Of a stretch of 64,000 nucleotides of DNA, positions 10,605-21,281 are shown one piece after another. Source of the stretch: Anadara kagoshimensis (Eukaryota > Mollusca > Bivalvia > Arcoida > Arcidae); contig CM037870.1 in assembly GCA_021292105.1 (NCBI GenBank), positions 20,491,424 to 20,555,423 on the forward strand, in the 5' to 3' direction. Within the stretch, counting starts at the first letter, position 1; the number at the start of each line of letters is the position of its first letter. The position numbers and the translations under genes are program-made. The notes under the pieces are model-generated. The model searched no databases. It saw only the letters and a program-made list of their open reading frames with translations, and was not told the origin of the DNA.

Positions 10605-10660
10605 GGAACTATGAGACGTTAAATATATCCAGGATAATTTTGGATAGAAACGTCGATTCA
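10605..10660 (-). repeat. RT-A tail fragment
   Basis: GGAACTATGAGACGTTAAAT and ATATCCAGGATAATTTTGG match the tail segment just upstream of the coding end in the RT-A family (minus orientation). About 55 bp remain. Confidence 0.6.
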
Positions 10661-11554
10661 TTCCATCTCCAATGCTATAGGAAAAATTCTTGGCTGTTAG
10701 TGTTTTATAAATCTTGATGAATGTGTTTGTTTACTAACAAATGATCGTTTGTCACATAACCCGTATGCATTTATAGAACTGTAGCTTATCTGCTTTTTAT
10801 AACTCTCTATGCAGATGGTAATTAATAAAGTACAATAAAAGTTGTATTAATAATGGAAAATAGATGATGGAGTACTTTGTTACAATGTTCTGGAAAATAC
10901 ACAGTTCTTATAAATAGACCAACTAACTGTAAAGAACATGTCCCATTTTCCCAATAATTTCTTATCACTAAAATTTGGCAAAATTCAAATATTAATAGTG
11001 TTGTTGTTGTTTCTTTCTTTCTTTCTTAAAAAGATATTCGTAGACAACTTTAAGCTTATAACATCGATATCTCTATTATTCACAGCGGGTATGTGCAATT
11101 CAGTTGCAGAGGCAGGTGAGATGGGAGGGCAAGGTCAAACTGAGGTCACATTGTTGAACGATTTTCGCTATTGTTTATTAAAGTTGGTATATTACTGTAT
11201 GTACCAAAAGCAATAATACCAATCCATGTCCAAATCACAATCCCAAAGCTCACTGACTGTTTCCAAACATGATAAAGATGTTTGTAAAGCAAAAGTGGAT
11301 GTGTAATAAAGTTGCAAAAGCTGATGGTAGAAGGTCAGGACCAAAGATAAAATACATGTAAAACATTAATTTCTTATGTTTAAGTGTTGGTTGTTAGAGG
11401 GATTGTTTACTCGAGATTTTTTTATCCTTGACTTCTAGGATACTATGACTAAGTAGAATTCATATAATTTTAAAATGAGAAAATGCGAAATGATCTCGTT
11501 TTTGGGCAGTTTCTCCTTCCCCAACAAAATATATTATAATCATAAAATTATATA
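10661..11554. other. Intergenic with one 45-bp RT-A terminal fragment
   Basis: Position 11216-11260 has CCAATCCATGTCCAAATCAC and AATCCCAAAGC, the terminal 45 bp of the RT-A tail in minus orientation. The 92-codon open frame at 10938-11216 has no recognised domain and overlaps this repeat, so I do not call it a gene. Confidence 0.4.
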
Positions 11555-11560
11555 GATTTA

Positions 11561-12758
11561 TACGAAAGCCTATTAAGCTCATGAATAAAAAAAATTAAAA
11601 GGCGTAATAACGCGAAATAAAGGCGTAATAATGCGAAAAAAGGCGTTATAACGCCTTTAGAAAGGCGTAATAACGCGAATTGAAAGGCGTTATAACGCGA
11701 AATAAAGGCGTAATAACGCGAATTGAAAGGCGTTATAACGCCTTTTTTTGCCTTTAGAAAGGCGTAATAACGCGAATCGAAAGGCGTTATTTATAACACC
11801 TTTAGAAAGGCATAATAACGCAAATTGAAAGGCGTTATAACGCGAAATAAAAGGCGTTAACGCGAAGTGAAAGGCGTTATAATGCCTTTTTGTCTATATA
11901 TAGAGCAGTCATTTCCCTGGAGAATGTTAACAATCCTCACCACAAACAGATTGGTTTTAGTTTGTATAGCTTAAGGCAACTGCGTATCTGTTCATATTAA
12001 GATGTAAAAAATGCCATTTAATCATTGTTAAAAGTTAGCGATTGACAATTGGACAGGAACTTTTTAATAAATAGCCATGTGTACATTGCCAATGTTTATA
12101 TTTCAGATTACTTAAAAGATTTCCATCCCCATATATAAAATGATACTCTTTATGAAAAAACAACACTTTAACATTGAAAAGAAACCTTTCTTTCTGTTTT
12201 ACTGAAATAGTATGTTCATTTCAGCGCAGGATCGGATGATGTGCAGTTTTTTTTTTTAATTTTCATAGAATAAATACATATAAAACAGCTTATTACATTA
12301 CATATAGTTGTGCAGGAAACACACACACACCCACCCACCCCCACACGCACACACACACTTTTAATATGTATGTAAAGTGGGGGGGGGGGGTTAGAGATTA
12401 AACCCTAGGGCCACCACATCATTATGGATGGCATCTTAACTTCGCGTTAATAAGCCTTTATTTCGCGTTATAACGCCTTTCAATTCGCGTTATAACGCCT
12501 TTCAATTCGCGTTATTACGCCTTTCTAAAAGGCGTTATAACGCCTTTTTATTCGCGTTATTATGCCTTTCAATTCGCGTTATTACGCCTTTCTAAAGGCG
12601 TTATAACGCCTTTTTATTCGCGTTATAACGCCTTTTTATTCGCGTTATAACGCCTTTTTATTCGCGTTATAACGCCTTTTTTCGCATTATAACGCCTTTA
12701 TTTCGCGTTATTACGCCTTTTATTTTTTTTTTATTCATGAGCTTAATAGGCTTTCGTA
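11561..12758. mobile_element. 1.2-kb inverted-repeat element with palindromic subterminal arrays
   Basis: Ends are TACGAAAGCCTATTAAGCTC at 11561-11580 and its exact complement at 12739-12758. The flanking hexamer GATTTA is duplicated (11555-11560 and 12759-12764), a clear target-site duplication. Inside each end is an array of roughly 18-20-bp units, AGGCGTTATAACGCG and variants, over about 11600-11890 and 12435-12720, in inverted order. The core unit GGCGTTATAACGCC is itself a perfect palindrome. The middle (about 11890-12430) has CA- and G-runs and no open frame, so the element is non-autonomous. Superfamily unknown. Confidence 0.9.
12300..12395. repeat. CA microsatellite and poly-G run
   Basis: A CA-rich run with CCCACC interruptions (about 12319-12358) is followed by ten or more Gs at 12380-12390. 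Both lie inside the inverted-repeat element. Confidence 0.8.
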
Positions 12759-12764
12759 GATTTA

Positions 12765-13150
12765 AAATAGTTTGGTCAAAACAGAAATATATCAATTTCA
12801 TATTGTACTAATTCAAAGGTTAATATTGGATACGAATTCAGTATTATTTAAATTTTGCAGCACAAGACGCTCGTTTCGGAATCAAATTCCTTATAAGTGG
12901 TACTCGAACAAAATTGTGGAAATCCAAATTTTCGGAGTTTTTGAAAAGAGAAAAATAGAGTAATGTGATTCTCCTTTGTTTCAAGCATTCTGTTACGTTT
13001 GCATGAATGGATTGGCTCTCAGTGACGTCATCTTACTATAGACATTTGAATTCTTATGCCATGACGATGCTCTGCTCTTTATTTGCTACGGCTATATTTT
13101 TGTTTAAATTGTTGATTAGTTGCTGAATAAGTTTCTATAAATTGATAAAA
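12765..13150. other. Spacer, nothing recognised
   Basis: A 63-codon open frame (12772-12963) begins at the edge of the inverted-repeat element. It has no domain or splice context and is probably chance. Confidence 0.4.
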
Positions 13151-13154
13151 AACA

Positions 13155-13385
13155 AACATACTAATCCATGTCCGGATCACAATCCAGAAGGAAAGTAAAA
13201 ACTTTGGAACCGACAAGTAAGGTTAGACACGTGAGCGTCTACCAGAAAAGTGAGGCCGGATGTTCAAACGTCAAGACATCAAACGTATCAACAATACTGT
13301 GATGCCGACCATAAACTTTTTGAGGGCCTTGATAAGCCTAGGCTTGCAATATCCCTGAGGCAACAATTTATTTGCAATCAGAAAT
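13155..13385 (-). repeat. RT-A tail fragment
   Basis: Minus orientation. Starts at the family terminus AACAAACATACTAATCCATG and runs through GTCCGGATCACAATCCAGAA and AGTGAGGCCGGATG to GATAAGCCTAGGCTTGCAAT and CCTGAGGCAACAATTTATTT. An internal deletion removes the GCTAGCTA block. Confidence 0.8.
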
Positions 13386-13880
13386 GAAATTAATGTTTTC
13401 TTTTTGTTATGAAATATTAGACAATGCGCACGTAGCATAACTCGAGTTATTCAGTGTGCAAAATGTCCAATTATTTCATACTTACATAACATAAAGAAAA
13501 ATTAATTTTGTTTCTATAATACATGTACATGCCTATTGGACCTTACTATATTTAATGACCACCAGTCTGATCTTAAAACAGGAATTTTCTCTTTGCCTTG
13601 AAACCAGATCAAATACGGGCATAAAATATAGATTTTTCTATCGATCGGCTTAGAAATTATGACTATATTTTGAAATAATTACCTGCAATATGATAATGCT
13701 GTTGTTGTGTTATTTCCTAAACAGCAAAAAATCCCAGTTCTTTAATTTGAAAGAAATCACAAGAAGTCCTCAAGATTCAGTGGTTAGTTAATTTTAAATT
13801 TTTAAAAAAGAAGTTGTAACTGAAAAATGTATTTCGAAACAGCCAGGGCATGATGCATTACGGGTAATCATAAAAGCATA
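13386..13880. other. Spacer, nothing recognised
   Basis: AT-rich DNA without a gene or repeat that I can name. Confidence 0.4.
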
Positions 13881-13884
13881 TTTC

Positions 13885-14030
13885 CAAATTACAATCCTAA
13901 AGCAAAGTACAAACTTTGAAACTGACAAATAAGGTTAAACACATGAACTTCCACCATGGAAGTGAGGCCGGGTGCTCCGGAAGGGTAAGCACCTCCTGTT
14001 TAGCTAGCTACATCCTCTTCGCGTGAAATA
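13885..14030 (-). repeat. RT-A tail fragment
   Basis: Minus orientation: AATCCTAAAGCAAAGTACAA, AAGTGAGGCCGGGTGCTCCG, GTAAGCACCTCCTGTTTAGC and TAGCTACATCC. It ends near the CACGTG-like segment. Confidence 0.8.
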
Positions 14031-14082
14031 AATGATAAAACACCCAAACATGCTCATTATATAAGACAAATACACATTATGC

Positions 14083-14222
14083 AGGGGCGGATCCAGAATT
14101 TTTTGAAAGGGTGCGAACGTCGAAGGCACGAGCTTCCAGAGACGAGGGGTCTAGGGAAGAGCCCCAATGGGGCCAAGAAAATAATAAGAAATGGGTTGTT
14201 ATATTAACATATGGGGTCACAT

Positions 14223-14258
<36 letters not shown>

Positions 14259-14312
14259 ATTTTCAAAGGGGGTGGAACCCCCGCAACTCTCCCCTTAAAT
14301 CCGCCACTGTTG
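14083..14312. mobile_element. Short MITE with CAGGGGCGGATCC-type ends
   Basis: Left end CAGGGGCGGATCCAGAATTT and right end (complement) CAGTGGCGGATTTAAGGGG. Both are followed inside by G-rich and AAATTTT blocks that pair with each other. Such GGGGCGGATCC ends are common on hAT-like non-autonomous elements of invertebrates. No clear target duplication is visible. A CT microsatellite (14226-14255) sits inside. The 80-codon open frame that covers it is not a gene. Confidence 0.6.
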
Positions 14313-14554
14313 TGATCACCGATTTAAGATTCCTGACTTCGGACAAGCACTAGAGTAAGTGTCCAGTGTATTATTAAAGGACCCAAACCATCCAACTTAT
14401 TTTATTACCAGTGGTCTATCAAAACGCTCGTTCAAAAAATAAAATCTCGTTTCACCAACCAATGAACTAACAACCCCTGTATGTACATATATATGTAATA
14501 CAAAAAGTGTCTTGTAGTCATAAAATTTCAATTTCAGTTTTATTTATTATACCC

Positions 14555-14815
14555 CCGCTTAAAAAGTGGGGGTATATAGTGATAGGGGTGTCGGTCCGTG
14601 TGTCCGTCCGTCCTTCCGTTACACCTTAGGATACCTATCTCTTATCCGCAACTCCTCCTAAACCCTTCAATGGATTTTCATAAAACTTTCACACAATCTT
14701 TGTGATATAATGTAGATGTGCACCTCCTATTTAAATAATTTGATCCGATGGATTTTTGGGAGCGGGGGGGTATTTTTGTGAGCTTGTGGCTCACTGTTTT
14801 TCTAGTTTATTTTTA
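14555..14815 (+). repeat. Dispersed TATACCCCCGC-type repeat
   Basis: Opens with TATTATACCCCCGCTTAAAA, immediately followed by its near complement AAAGTGGGGGTATATAG, so the left end can form a hairpin. It continues GTCGGTCCGTGTGTCCGTCC, then TTCATAAAACTTTCACACAA and ends near GTGAGCTTGTGGCTCACTG. I recognise this from general familiarity as a repeat very common in bivalve genomes. Its class was not determined. Confidence 0.6.
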
Positions 14816-16079
14816 AATAAATATCGGTTAATATATTGCAGTTATAAAGAAAACAAGAAGCTTCAACGAACTCTGTCCAGAAACAAAGAATATTTGTGCC
14901 TTTGAGGGTACAAAATGATAAGATTTTATGTTCTCGGATGATGCGTTTTCATTTAAATTCTCAAATTACATTCCAGATATAAAATTCATTTATTTCGCTT
15001 AAACATATTTAATTTCACTCAAAACCACAGAAATGCTTCAGTTTTCATCAGTTTATAAAAGTATAAATACGGAAATACTCTCGCGGAAAAAATGATTACC
15101 ACCGCGAGTTTTGCTGTACAAATTCCTAGCTTTGGTACTTGGACCAGTCTAATTTTTACCTCAATACTTTTATACCACCATAAACATTTCGGCATCTATA
15201 TTCGATGTCGAGGGGTGGGGGGGGGGGGTGGGGGCTTTGTCACGGTTGATCTTTTCTCTATATTCTAAAATCCAAGTCTTCTAAATTCTTTAAGCTGAAC
15301 GATCAGTAATTTTGCTTGAATTCCTATTCAATGATTTATTTAAAACATAAAATTACATTAATTAAAACCCTCTTTGCAGTAGTAATCTAGCATGTTTTTA
15401 ATTCCCCTTTTTAAACAGTTTAATTTAATATAAGCTTATGACATTTGGCTATAAATAATGAATTTTATATGTGACAATTGGGTTAAATAAGTGTTATCAT
15501 TATTATTGTTTTACTTAACTTACGTTGACAATATTTATTTTTTGGGGTTTAGTTCACGTCCATACAATTTTTCAAATGACCAATTAAACTGTTACCTTGA
15601 ATCACGCCTTACCTCCCCTTTTCAGTTATCCAATTTCACCTGGAAATTTGGGACGCGAGTTTAATTAATTACGCATCTTATGTAACTAAACAGTTCTAGC
15701 TTTTTTATATGTTTTTTTTCTTTTTTAAACATTTTTTTATTTCTTAAAATAGATTTCCAAATCGGTCAAAGTACTAGCTGGACCGTGGCTTCTAAATAAA
15801 TTCATTGACTGAAATAAGTTTTATTGTGGTAACTATATGTATATATACATGTATGTTACATTGATGAGTATTTTATTTCTTCTTTTTTGTACCTTCAATG
15901 CAAATTTACATTAGAAACATAAATTTTCCTCAATTAATCCTGGACTGGCCGTCTCTATATAAGTGAAATATTCTTAATTAGGGCTGAAAACATCATTACT
16001 CATATCTTTTTCTTTCCTAAAGCTTACGAACAAGTATTAATTCAAATTAAAAAAAAATATTGACAGACTAAGATCAAAA
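14816..16079. other. Intergenic with a poly-G run and a SINE fragment
   Basis: A G run sits at 15213-15229. At 15955-16000 ATATAAGTGAAATATTCTTA and AAACATCATTACTCA match the 3' part of the SINE family in plus orientation. No gene recognised. Confidence 0.45.
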
Positions 16080-16395
16080 GCAAAAACTAAGATCCATGTA
16101 CAAACCACAACCCCAAAGCAAAGGCAAATAAAAAACTTTGTAAGTTAAACAGGTAAACTTCCGGCACGAAAGTCAAACCGGTAGCTCCGGAAATGTAAGC
16201 ATATTCTGCTAAGCGAGCTATACTCGTAACGTATAAAATCAAAAATGGGAATGAAAAGGAACGTAGAAATACCGGACGCAAAATATATCCAGGATTATTT
16301 TGGATACAGAGACATCATACTTAATAAAATTATTTTGATGACGGCCATAACAGGTTTTGGTGGGCTTGATAAGGTTTTGCTTGCAATATCAAAAT
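16080..16395 (-). repeat. RT-A tail fragment, longer copy
   Basis: Minus orientation with ACCACAACCCCAAAGCAAAG, AACTTCCGGCACGAAAGTCA, GGTAGCTCCGGAAATGTAAG, ATATATCCAGGATTATTTTG, GATGACGGCCATAACAGG and a degenerate TTGCAATATC. The 64-codon minus frame (16087-16281) is only this tail. Confidence 0.75.
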
Positions 16396-16508
16396 ATGTA
16401 AAGTTCCATTCATAATTCATAATACGGCACTAAACAAAAATCCGTCTTTGTATAAGTTTACATGTGACACAGATAATCCATAGCTATACCGGGAGAGAAA
16501 GATAATGA

Positions 16509-16798
16509 GTTGAGTAATAGTGTTTAGCGTCCCAGTCAAGAATATTTCACTTATATCGAGACGTCGCCGCAGCTATAGACGAAGGTGCAGAAATTTTGCC
16601 TGTGCGTTGCGCTGATTATACGGCAGATTTCTTTAGCGTGCCAAGCCCATCGTGACAAGGAACTTCGTTTATTTTAAGTCCCATCCGACTTTCATTTCGT
16701 AATGCTTGGCGAAAGAACAGTCGCTACTCACTTTCAAGTATTTGGCCAGACCCGACCGGGGATAGAACCCACGACCTCCCACTTATACGGAAGACGGA
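16509..16798 (-). mobile_element. tRNA-derived SINE (copy 2), 5'-truncated, with target duplication
   Basis: Same body as the SINE at 5812 (TCTCGATATAAGTGAAATAT on the minus strand, a TCTTTCGCCAAGCATTACG segment, and a B-box-like GGTCGTGGGTTC). The copy stops before the A box, so it is 5'-truncated, as expected of target-primed insertion. The 15-bp sequence AGAGAAAGATAATGA occurs on both sides (16494-16508 and 16799-16813), a perfect target duplication. Confidence 0.9.
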
Positions 16799-16941
16799 AG
16801 AGAAAGATAATGAATCCACCTGAAAACAACTGATATAGTGAACAACAATAACCAGTCTGTTTGACCTTGCATTAGGAATTTTCATACACAATGATTTATC
16901 CAGTACCAAGGCAGTGTTTTGGATTCACAGTTATATACTAG

Positions 16942-17124
16942 TACAGTCCAACCTGTCCTGAAGGTCACCTCTATAGAAGGGCCACCTGCTGATAAAGGCC
17001 AGTAGAATTGTATCCCAATTCTTCTTTATTCATATGTTTTGAACCTGTAAATAAAGGCCCCCTGCCCAAAAAGACCACTTTTACTGGTTCCCTTGGGTGG
17101 CCTTTATAGACAGGTTTGACTGTA
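16942..17124. mobile_element. TA-flanked MITE, CAGTCAAACCTG family (copy 1)
   Basis: Ends TACAGTCCAACCTGTCCTGA and (complement) TACAGTCAAACCTGTCTATA. The interior has repeated CACCTG and TATAAAGGCC words and the block TTGTATCCCAATTCTTCTTT. Several of the six copies show TA at one or both borders of CAGTC..GACTG, as for Tc1/mariner-type insertions. About 183 bp and no coding capacity. Confidence 0.9.
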
Positions 17125-17452
17125 CATAAATATTGATGATGCGTTTTCTCCCATGATGCAGAGGAAATAATCACCTGTATTTTCTTTACATAAATGTTAT
17201 AGTACATCAATAATATTTAAATCAAAGGCCAAGTGTACTTGTAAATGTTGTCTGCCTATAACAGAGCTCTGCAGGTTGGCGCGTCATGGAAAACACGCAT
17301 TTAAAGTTCCATTGGTGTCATCATGTCTTTGACGAATATACGTGTTTTGTCATTGTTATTGAATAAGTACATATGTACCAAGTAAACAATAAATTGCAGT
17401 TTAATAAAAACTGAAAACTATTCTCTCACTCTCATCGTGTTCAATAATTAAT
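17125..17452. other. Spacer, nothing recognised
   Basis: No gene, terminal repeat or low-complexity element recognised. Confidence 0.4.
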
Positions 17453-17492
17453 ACGGGAAATGTCCCGGCGCGAAGCGCCGGGAATTTCCCGT
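17453..17492. repeat. Hairpin-forming palindrome with GCGAAGC centre
   Basis: ACGGGAAATGTCCCGGCG pairs with CGCCGGGAATTTCCCGT around a central GCGAAGC, with one mismatch. TGACGTCA, a perfect CRE-type site, lies 23 bp further on at 17516-17523. A similar fold-back with the same centre is at 28145-28252. Confidence 0.85.
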
Positions 17493-18450
17493 CTATAGGT
17501 AACACGTATGTATTATGACGTCATAGAAAATTGTGTAAAAATTCTATAGACCGTACGTCCAAATCATTTGACGCCGCGCGTGCACCACTTTTCACTTTTT
17601 TTCTCAAGGCCATTGAAGGGGTCAAATCGACAGGAAGTGAGCTCCATATGGGGGGAAATCTCGCCCGTCTCGTACATCAGAAATGAAACCAAGAAACGAT
17701 TATCGTGAAAATTATTCATTGAAACAAGTAATAATTTAAATAGGTTGATCGAGTACCAAATATTTACGTTTCTTTCGCCATTCTGGCTGATCTCCAAGTG
17801 AAGCGTTTCAAGATTCGCGATAACGTGATTTTCTTTTGATCGGGTCAAAGTTCAATTCAGATCGATAACCACTGCAAGCCAATCAGCGACCGACTTTCCC
17901 ACGTGCATCAACCATGATCACACAGTATACAATGCGGGAAGATACAAAATTTGCCGATTTCAAGTTAGATAAATCGATAACCATAGTTATCTGACACAAA
18001 ACTATTACGAGGTTAGCATAATCACAGTATACGACTTCTACGGTAACTCTTTTTCACATATAATTAACTAATTGAATCAAAATTTTGAGTGCATCTGTGA
18101 CCCTCGCTGAATGCAGTGTAAACAAAAATGGCGTTCGTCAGGACGGGAAAGACGTTTTCACAAACGATCGATTTTTAAGAAAAATAATAAAATGCCTTTT
18201 TCAAAAGAATTAATTAACAGTTCGTCCCAATAACCATTTTTATGAAAACACAGATAAAATTTATTGAATTTATTCCGAATTTAATGTAAATATTGACAAA
18301 TCCTCTTGTTTGTTTACATGTGACGTGGATATCGTGATCAGCTGATGGAGCTGGACCAGTTTGACTTTAAGGTGCTGACTAGAACTGACTTCAACTACAA
18401 TGGCTGCACTCATCAAAAATCTAACTTGGACATAACTGATGAGGATACTG
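17493..18450. other. Less AT-rich block next to the hairpin
   Basis: No gene is supported. A 94-codon minus frame (17848-17564) has no domain and no splice context. The words CACAGTATAC (near 17928 and 18024) recur. The block and the adjoining hairpin may form one mobile element, but no matching far end was found. Confidence 0.4.
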
Positions 18451-18454
18451 TACA

Positions 18455-18900
18455 TGTCATAGGCGTAGGAGCAGGGGGGGGGGCAGCGGGGGCCGCCCCC
18501 CCCCCAATGTCAGAGATGGGGGTGGGGGGGGGGCAGGCCCCCGCAATATATTGTGTGAAATTTTGTATCATGCTAAAAAAAACAAAGAAAAAAAAACAAA
18601 GAGCGTTAACAGGAAATGCCCATCTGGTAACCAATCAATTATTAATTTCATCATTATACTTGTAAAAGGGCGTCAAAATTTTCCGAGGTACCCCATATCC
18701 AGTGTCGGATTCAGCGTAGGGGGAATACGCACCCCCTTTATGTCGCTAATAATACATATTGTTCAGCTCAGATTGCACCAGAATGCAGGATTTTTGCGCC
18801 ACTTTTTCAAAATTTTCCGGGGGAGCATGCCCCCAAACCCCCTAGAAGGTTCGAGCATTCAAATCTCACATTATACGCCCCCTTTCTTAAATTCTGGATC
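18455..18900. repeat. G/C homopolymer-rich mobile-element debris
   Basis: Runs of G and C at 18474-18545 (GGGGGCCGCCCCC-like, self-complementary) are followed at about 18702 by GTGTCGGATTCAGCGTAGGG. This resembles the GGCGGATCC-type ends of the MITE at 14083. Overlapping open frames of 73-124 codons on both strands are low-complexity artefacts. At 18992-19015 GTCTCGATATAAGTGAAAAA is a SINE fragment. Confidence 0.5.
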
Positions 18901-19029
18901 AATCTCTGATATCAATCTCCAATGAGAGGGTGATTATGGAACTTGTGTCATACGGTTATTTTATATAATCTTGCCTTGATATCACAGTATTTTAAACGTC
19001 TCGATATAAGTGAAAAAGCATTTTCAACT

Positions 19030-19472
19030 CTCCGGGGCTGGGGCTCTTCATGCAGTGAAACTTAAAGGGGCTGGGCAAAAATTAACATTATTTCGGTACA
19101 AGCTGTCAAGTTTTAATCATATCATTTGTTACATGCAATGGTATGTGCTTTAGAAAATTCTCATTATGGCACTATATGTCTGTGAATGTTGAAGGTGTAA
19201 GAGGAGCTTACCCTCATACCACTGTATTAATATCGGGTTGTGGGTTAAAGGTGCTGCCTAACAGAGTCAAAGACAAACATTCCACTCCCAATTAATATAA
19301 TTCTATAACCAGTCGATAATCTATCCTTTAAGCCAAATGTGGCTTGCAAAATGAGGAAGCAGTAACTCAAATTTTGAAGTATTGTCATGTATAACACAAG
19401 TCAGGTTGGAACCAAAAACCTTCCACTCTCCAAGAGGATGCTATACCATTGAGCAACCAAGGCGGTCACAAA
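19030..19472 (-). repeat. Possible second SINE type
   Basis: The high-coordinate end reads on the minus strand CCTTGGTTGCTCAATGGTAT (A-box-like), then GGAAGGTTTTTGGTTCCAAC (B-box-like). About 300 bp of body follows with no similarity that I recognise to the SINE at 5812. A tRNA-derived head is likely. The body boundary is not defined. Confidence 0.45.
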
Positions 19473-19474
19473 CA

Positions 19475-19828
19475 GAATAGATTGTTGACCAAGGGATATT
19501 GCAAGCCTAGGCTTATCAGGGCCTTCTGCAAAAAGTTTTATGACCATCATCACTGTATTGTTGACAAGTTTGATGTCTCTGTGTCCAATATTGACCTGGA
19601 TGTTTTAGTTCCATGTTCCCTTCACTTAATATTGATTACACACGTGGCCGGTGTAGCTAGCTAACAGAAGGTGCTTACTCTTCCAGAAAAAGGTGCTTAC
19701 GCTTCCAGAAAACTCGGTCTCACTTCCCTGGTGGAAGTTCGCGTGTTCAACCTAACTTGTCAGTTTCAAAGTTTTTTTTACTTTACTTCCGGATTGGGAT
19801 TTGGACATGAATTAGTTTTTCATTGGTA
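19475..19828 (+). repeat. RT-A C-terminus and tail
   Basis: Plus orientation. The open frame 19449-19664 contains LTKGYCKPRLIRAFCKKFYD, the end of the RT-A coding region. The tail follows (GTGTAGCTAGCTAACAGAAG). A 23-bp piece, GGTGCTTAC(T/G)CTTCCAGAAAA, is duplicated at 19670-19710. The end is TTCCGGATTGGGATTTGGAC. Confidence 0.8.
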
Positions 19829-20202
19829 TAACTGCTTCATTAATTGAATGGGGCAATCTTGAACTGTGATATGATACACATCTTGTTTTAAGAAACAGGA
19901 GTAGTTATTTATGCAATCCATAAATCAGTAGATTAAATTATTCACATGGTATGGTAAAAGGTGACTCAAGATGAGAAGACATTACAACGTGAGAATGTTG
20001 TCGTGGTATGGATTAGTATATTCACTATATTGGGTAATTGAATAGCCTTTTGTGTCCCTGGAAAGATCATACCAAAACTCAGTTCTGTGTGACAGAACAT
20101 GATTGAAAGATGACGCAAGAACTCGGCGGTAGTTAACTATAGTTCGTCCCACTAGTATTTAGTGAGACAAAACTATGTGTGCCATTCCTTTTTTGGGTGG
20201 GT

Positions 20203-20236
<34 letters not shown>

Positions 20237-20303
20237 ACAATAACTCGATAATAAATTTGGACATTTCCCGGGATAGGCAATGCCTATTTTCATATTAATA
20301 ATG
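19829..20303. other. Spacer with a GT microsatellite
   Basis: A (GT) run occupies about 20200-20235, after GGGTGGGTGG. No gene recognised. Confidence 0.6.
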
Positions 20304-20783
20304 CAGTCCAACATACCTTAAAGACCACCTTTATATTAGGGCCATCTGCTGATAAATGCCAAGTTGGTATTTATCTGTCCCTCTAATCCATCTCTACAGA
20401 TTAATCTTAGCCAGTTTTTTCTTACACTTCGTACCTTTGGAAGTGGAAAAAAGAAATATCGACATTTCCCCTCTACTATCGGCCGCACAACCTTCAGCAA
20501 CGTAATGTAAAGTCGTCATTGTTTTGTCATGCCATGCTGACATTCATGTTTACACTGGTTACGGTTGTCCCGCAAATCTCGCGAGATTTACGGGACAACA
20601 TACTTTTCGCGTCTTCATCACTAAAGTGCTGAAACGTTAGGTAACTCCGGGTAATCGCGATATCACGTATTGTATCCCAATTGTTCTTTATTCATATTAT
20701 TTGAACCTGTATATAAACGCCACCTGCCCTTAAAGGTAATTTTATTGGTTCTCTTGGGTGGCCTTTAAAGACAGGTTTGACTG
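20304..20783. mobile_element. TA-flanked MITE (copy 2), split by a 300-bp insertion
   Basis: The outer parts 20304-20367 and 20668-20783 are the two halves of the CAGTCAAACCTG MITE. They join in register at the block TTGTATCCCAATTGTTCTTT. The unrelated 300 bp between them is described separately. Confidence 0.8.
20368..20667. mobile_element. Insertion inside the MITE, with a 36-bp palindrome
   Basis: About 300 bp interrupting the MITE. It carries a near-perfect palindrome at 20564-20599: GTTGTCCCGCAAATCTCG pairs with CGAGATTTACGGGACAAC with one mismatched pair. No coding frame and no clear target duplication. The insertion is inferred from the interruption of a repeat present intact elsewhere in the window. 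Confidence 0.6.
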
Positions 20784-21183
20784 AATTTAATTTTAATGAA
20801 TGATAAATTGCATCCCCAAACATTCTTGACCCTAACTGGGATTTTTCCTTTGCCTAAATCTTGCAAATTTTGACGATATTTTATAATACTGCAATTTTAA
20901 AAAGCCATAAAAATTCAACTAATTTCTAATATAGACATAATGAGCTTGAAATGATCTTCAGGATGACATCCTGGGTTTCATAAATAGTTTGAAAAGTAAG
21001 GGGATTATTTCGATTTTAAATCTGTTCAAAAACTGTTTGACTCATAATATATTAACATCGGGTTATAAACAAGAAGCAGACATTCATACGAACGTATCTT
21101 GCAATTAGCAATGGGGACTTTTATTATAACAACTTCATTAAAAATCGTTTTTTCAACCAATGGTTTTAAAAGCATGAATCTAC

Positions 21184-21214
<31 letters not shown>

Positions 21215-21280
21215 GATCTCATGAATTGTGGTATTCCGTATTTGACTGGTAGTTTTCCCTTGAGCAAGAGGCTCTTACAA
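20784..21280. other. Spacer with a poly(A) run
   Basis: About 30 consecutive A at 21183-21212. No gene recognised. Confidence 0.5.
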
Positions 21281-21281
21281 T

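Noticed and set aside
17564-17848. 94-codon minus frame as a gene
   Set aside because: No recognisable domain, no intron borders, and it lies beside a fold-back element; probably part of repeat DNA.
18345-18925. Overlapping frames of 106, 124 and 73 codons as genes
   Set aside because: They overlap each other on both strands across G/C homopolymer and mobile-element debris.
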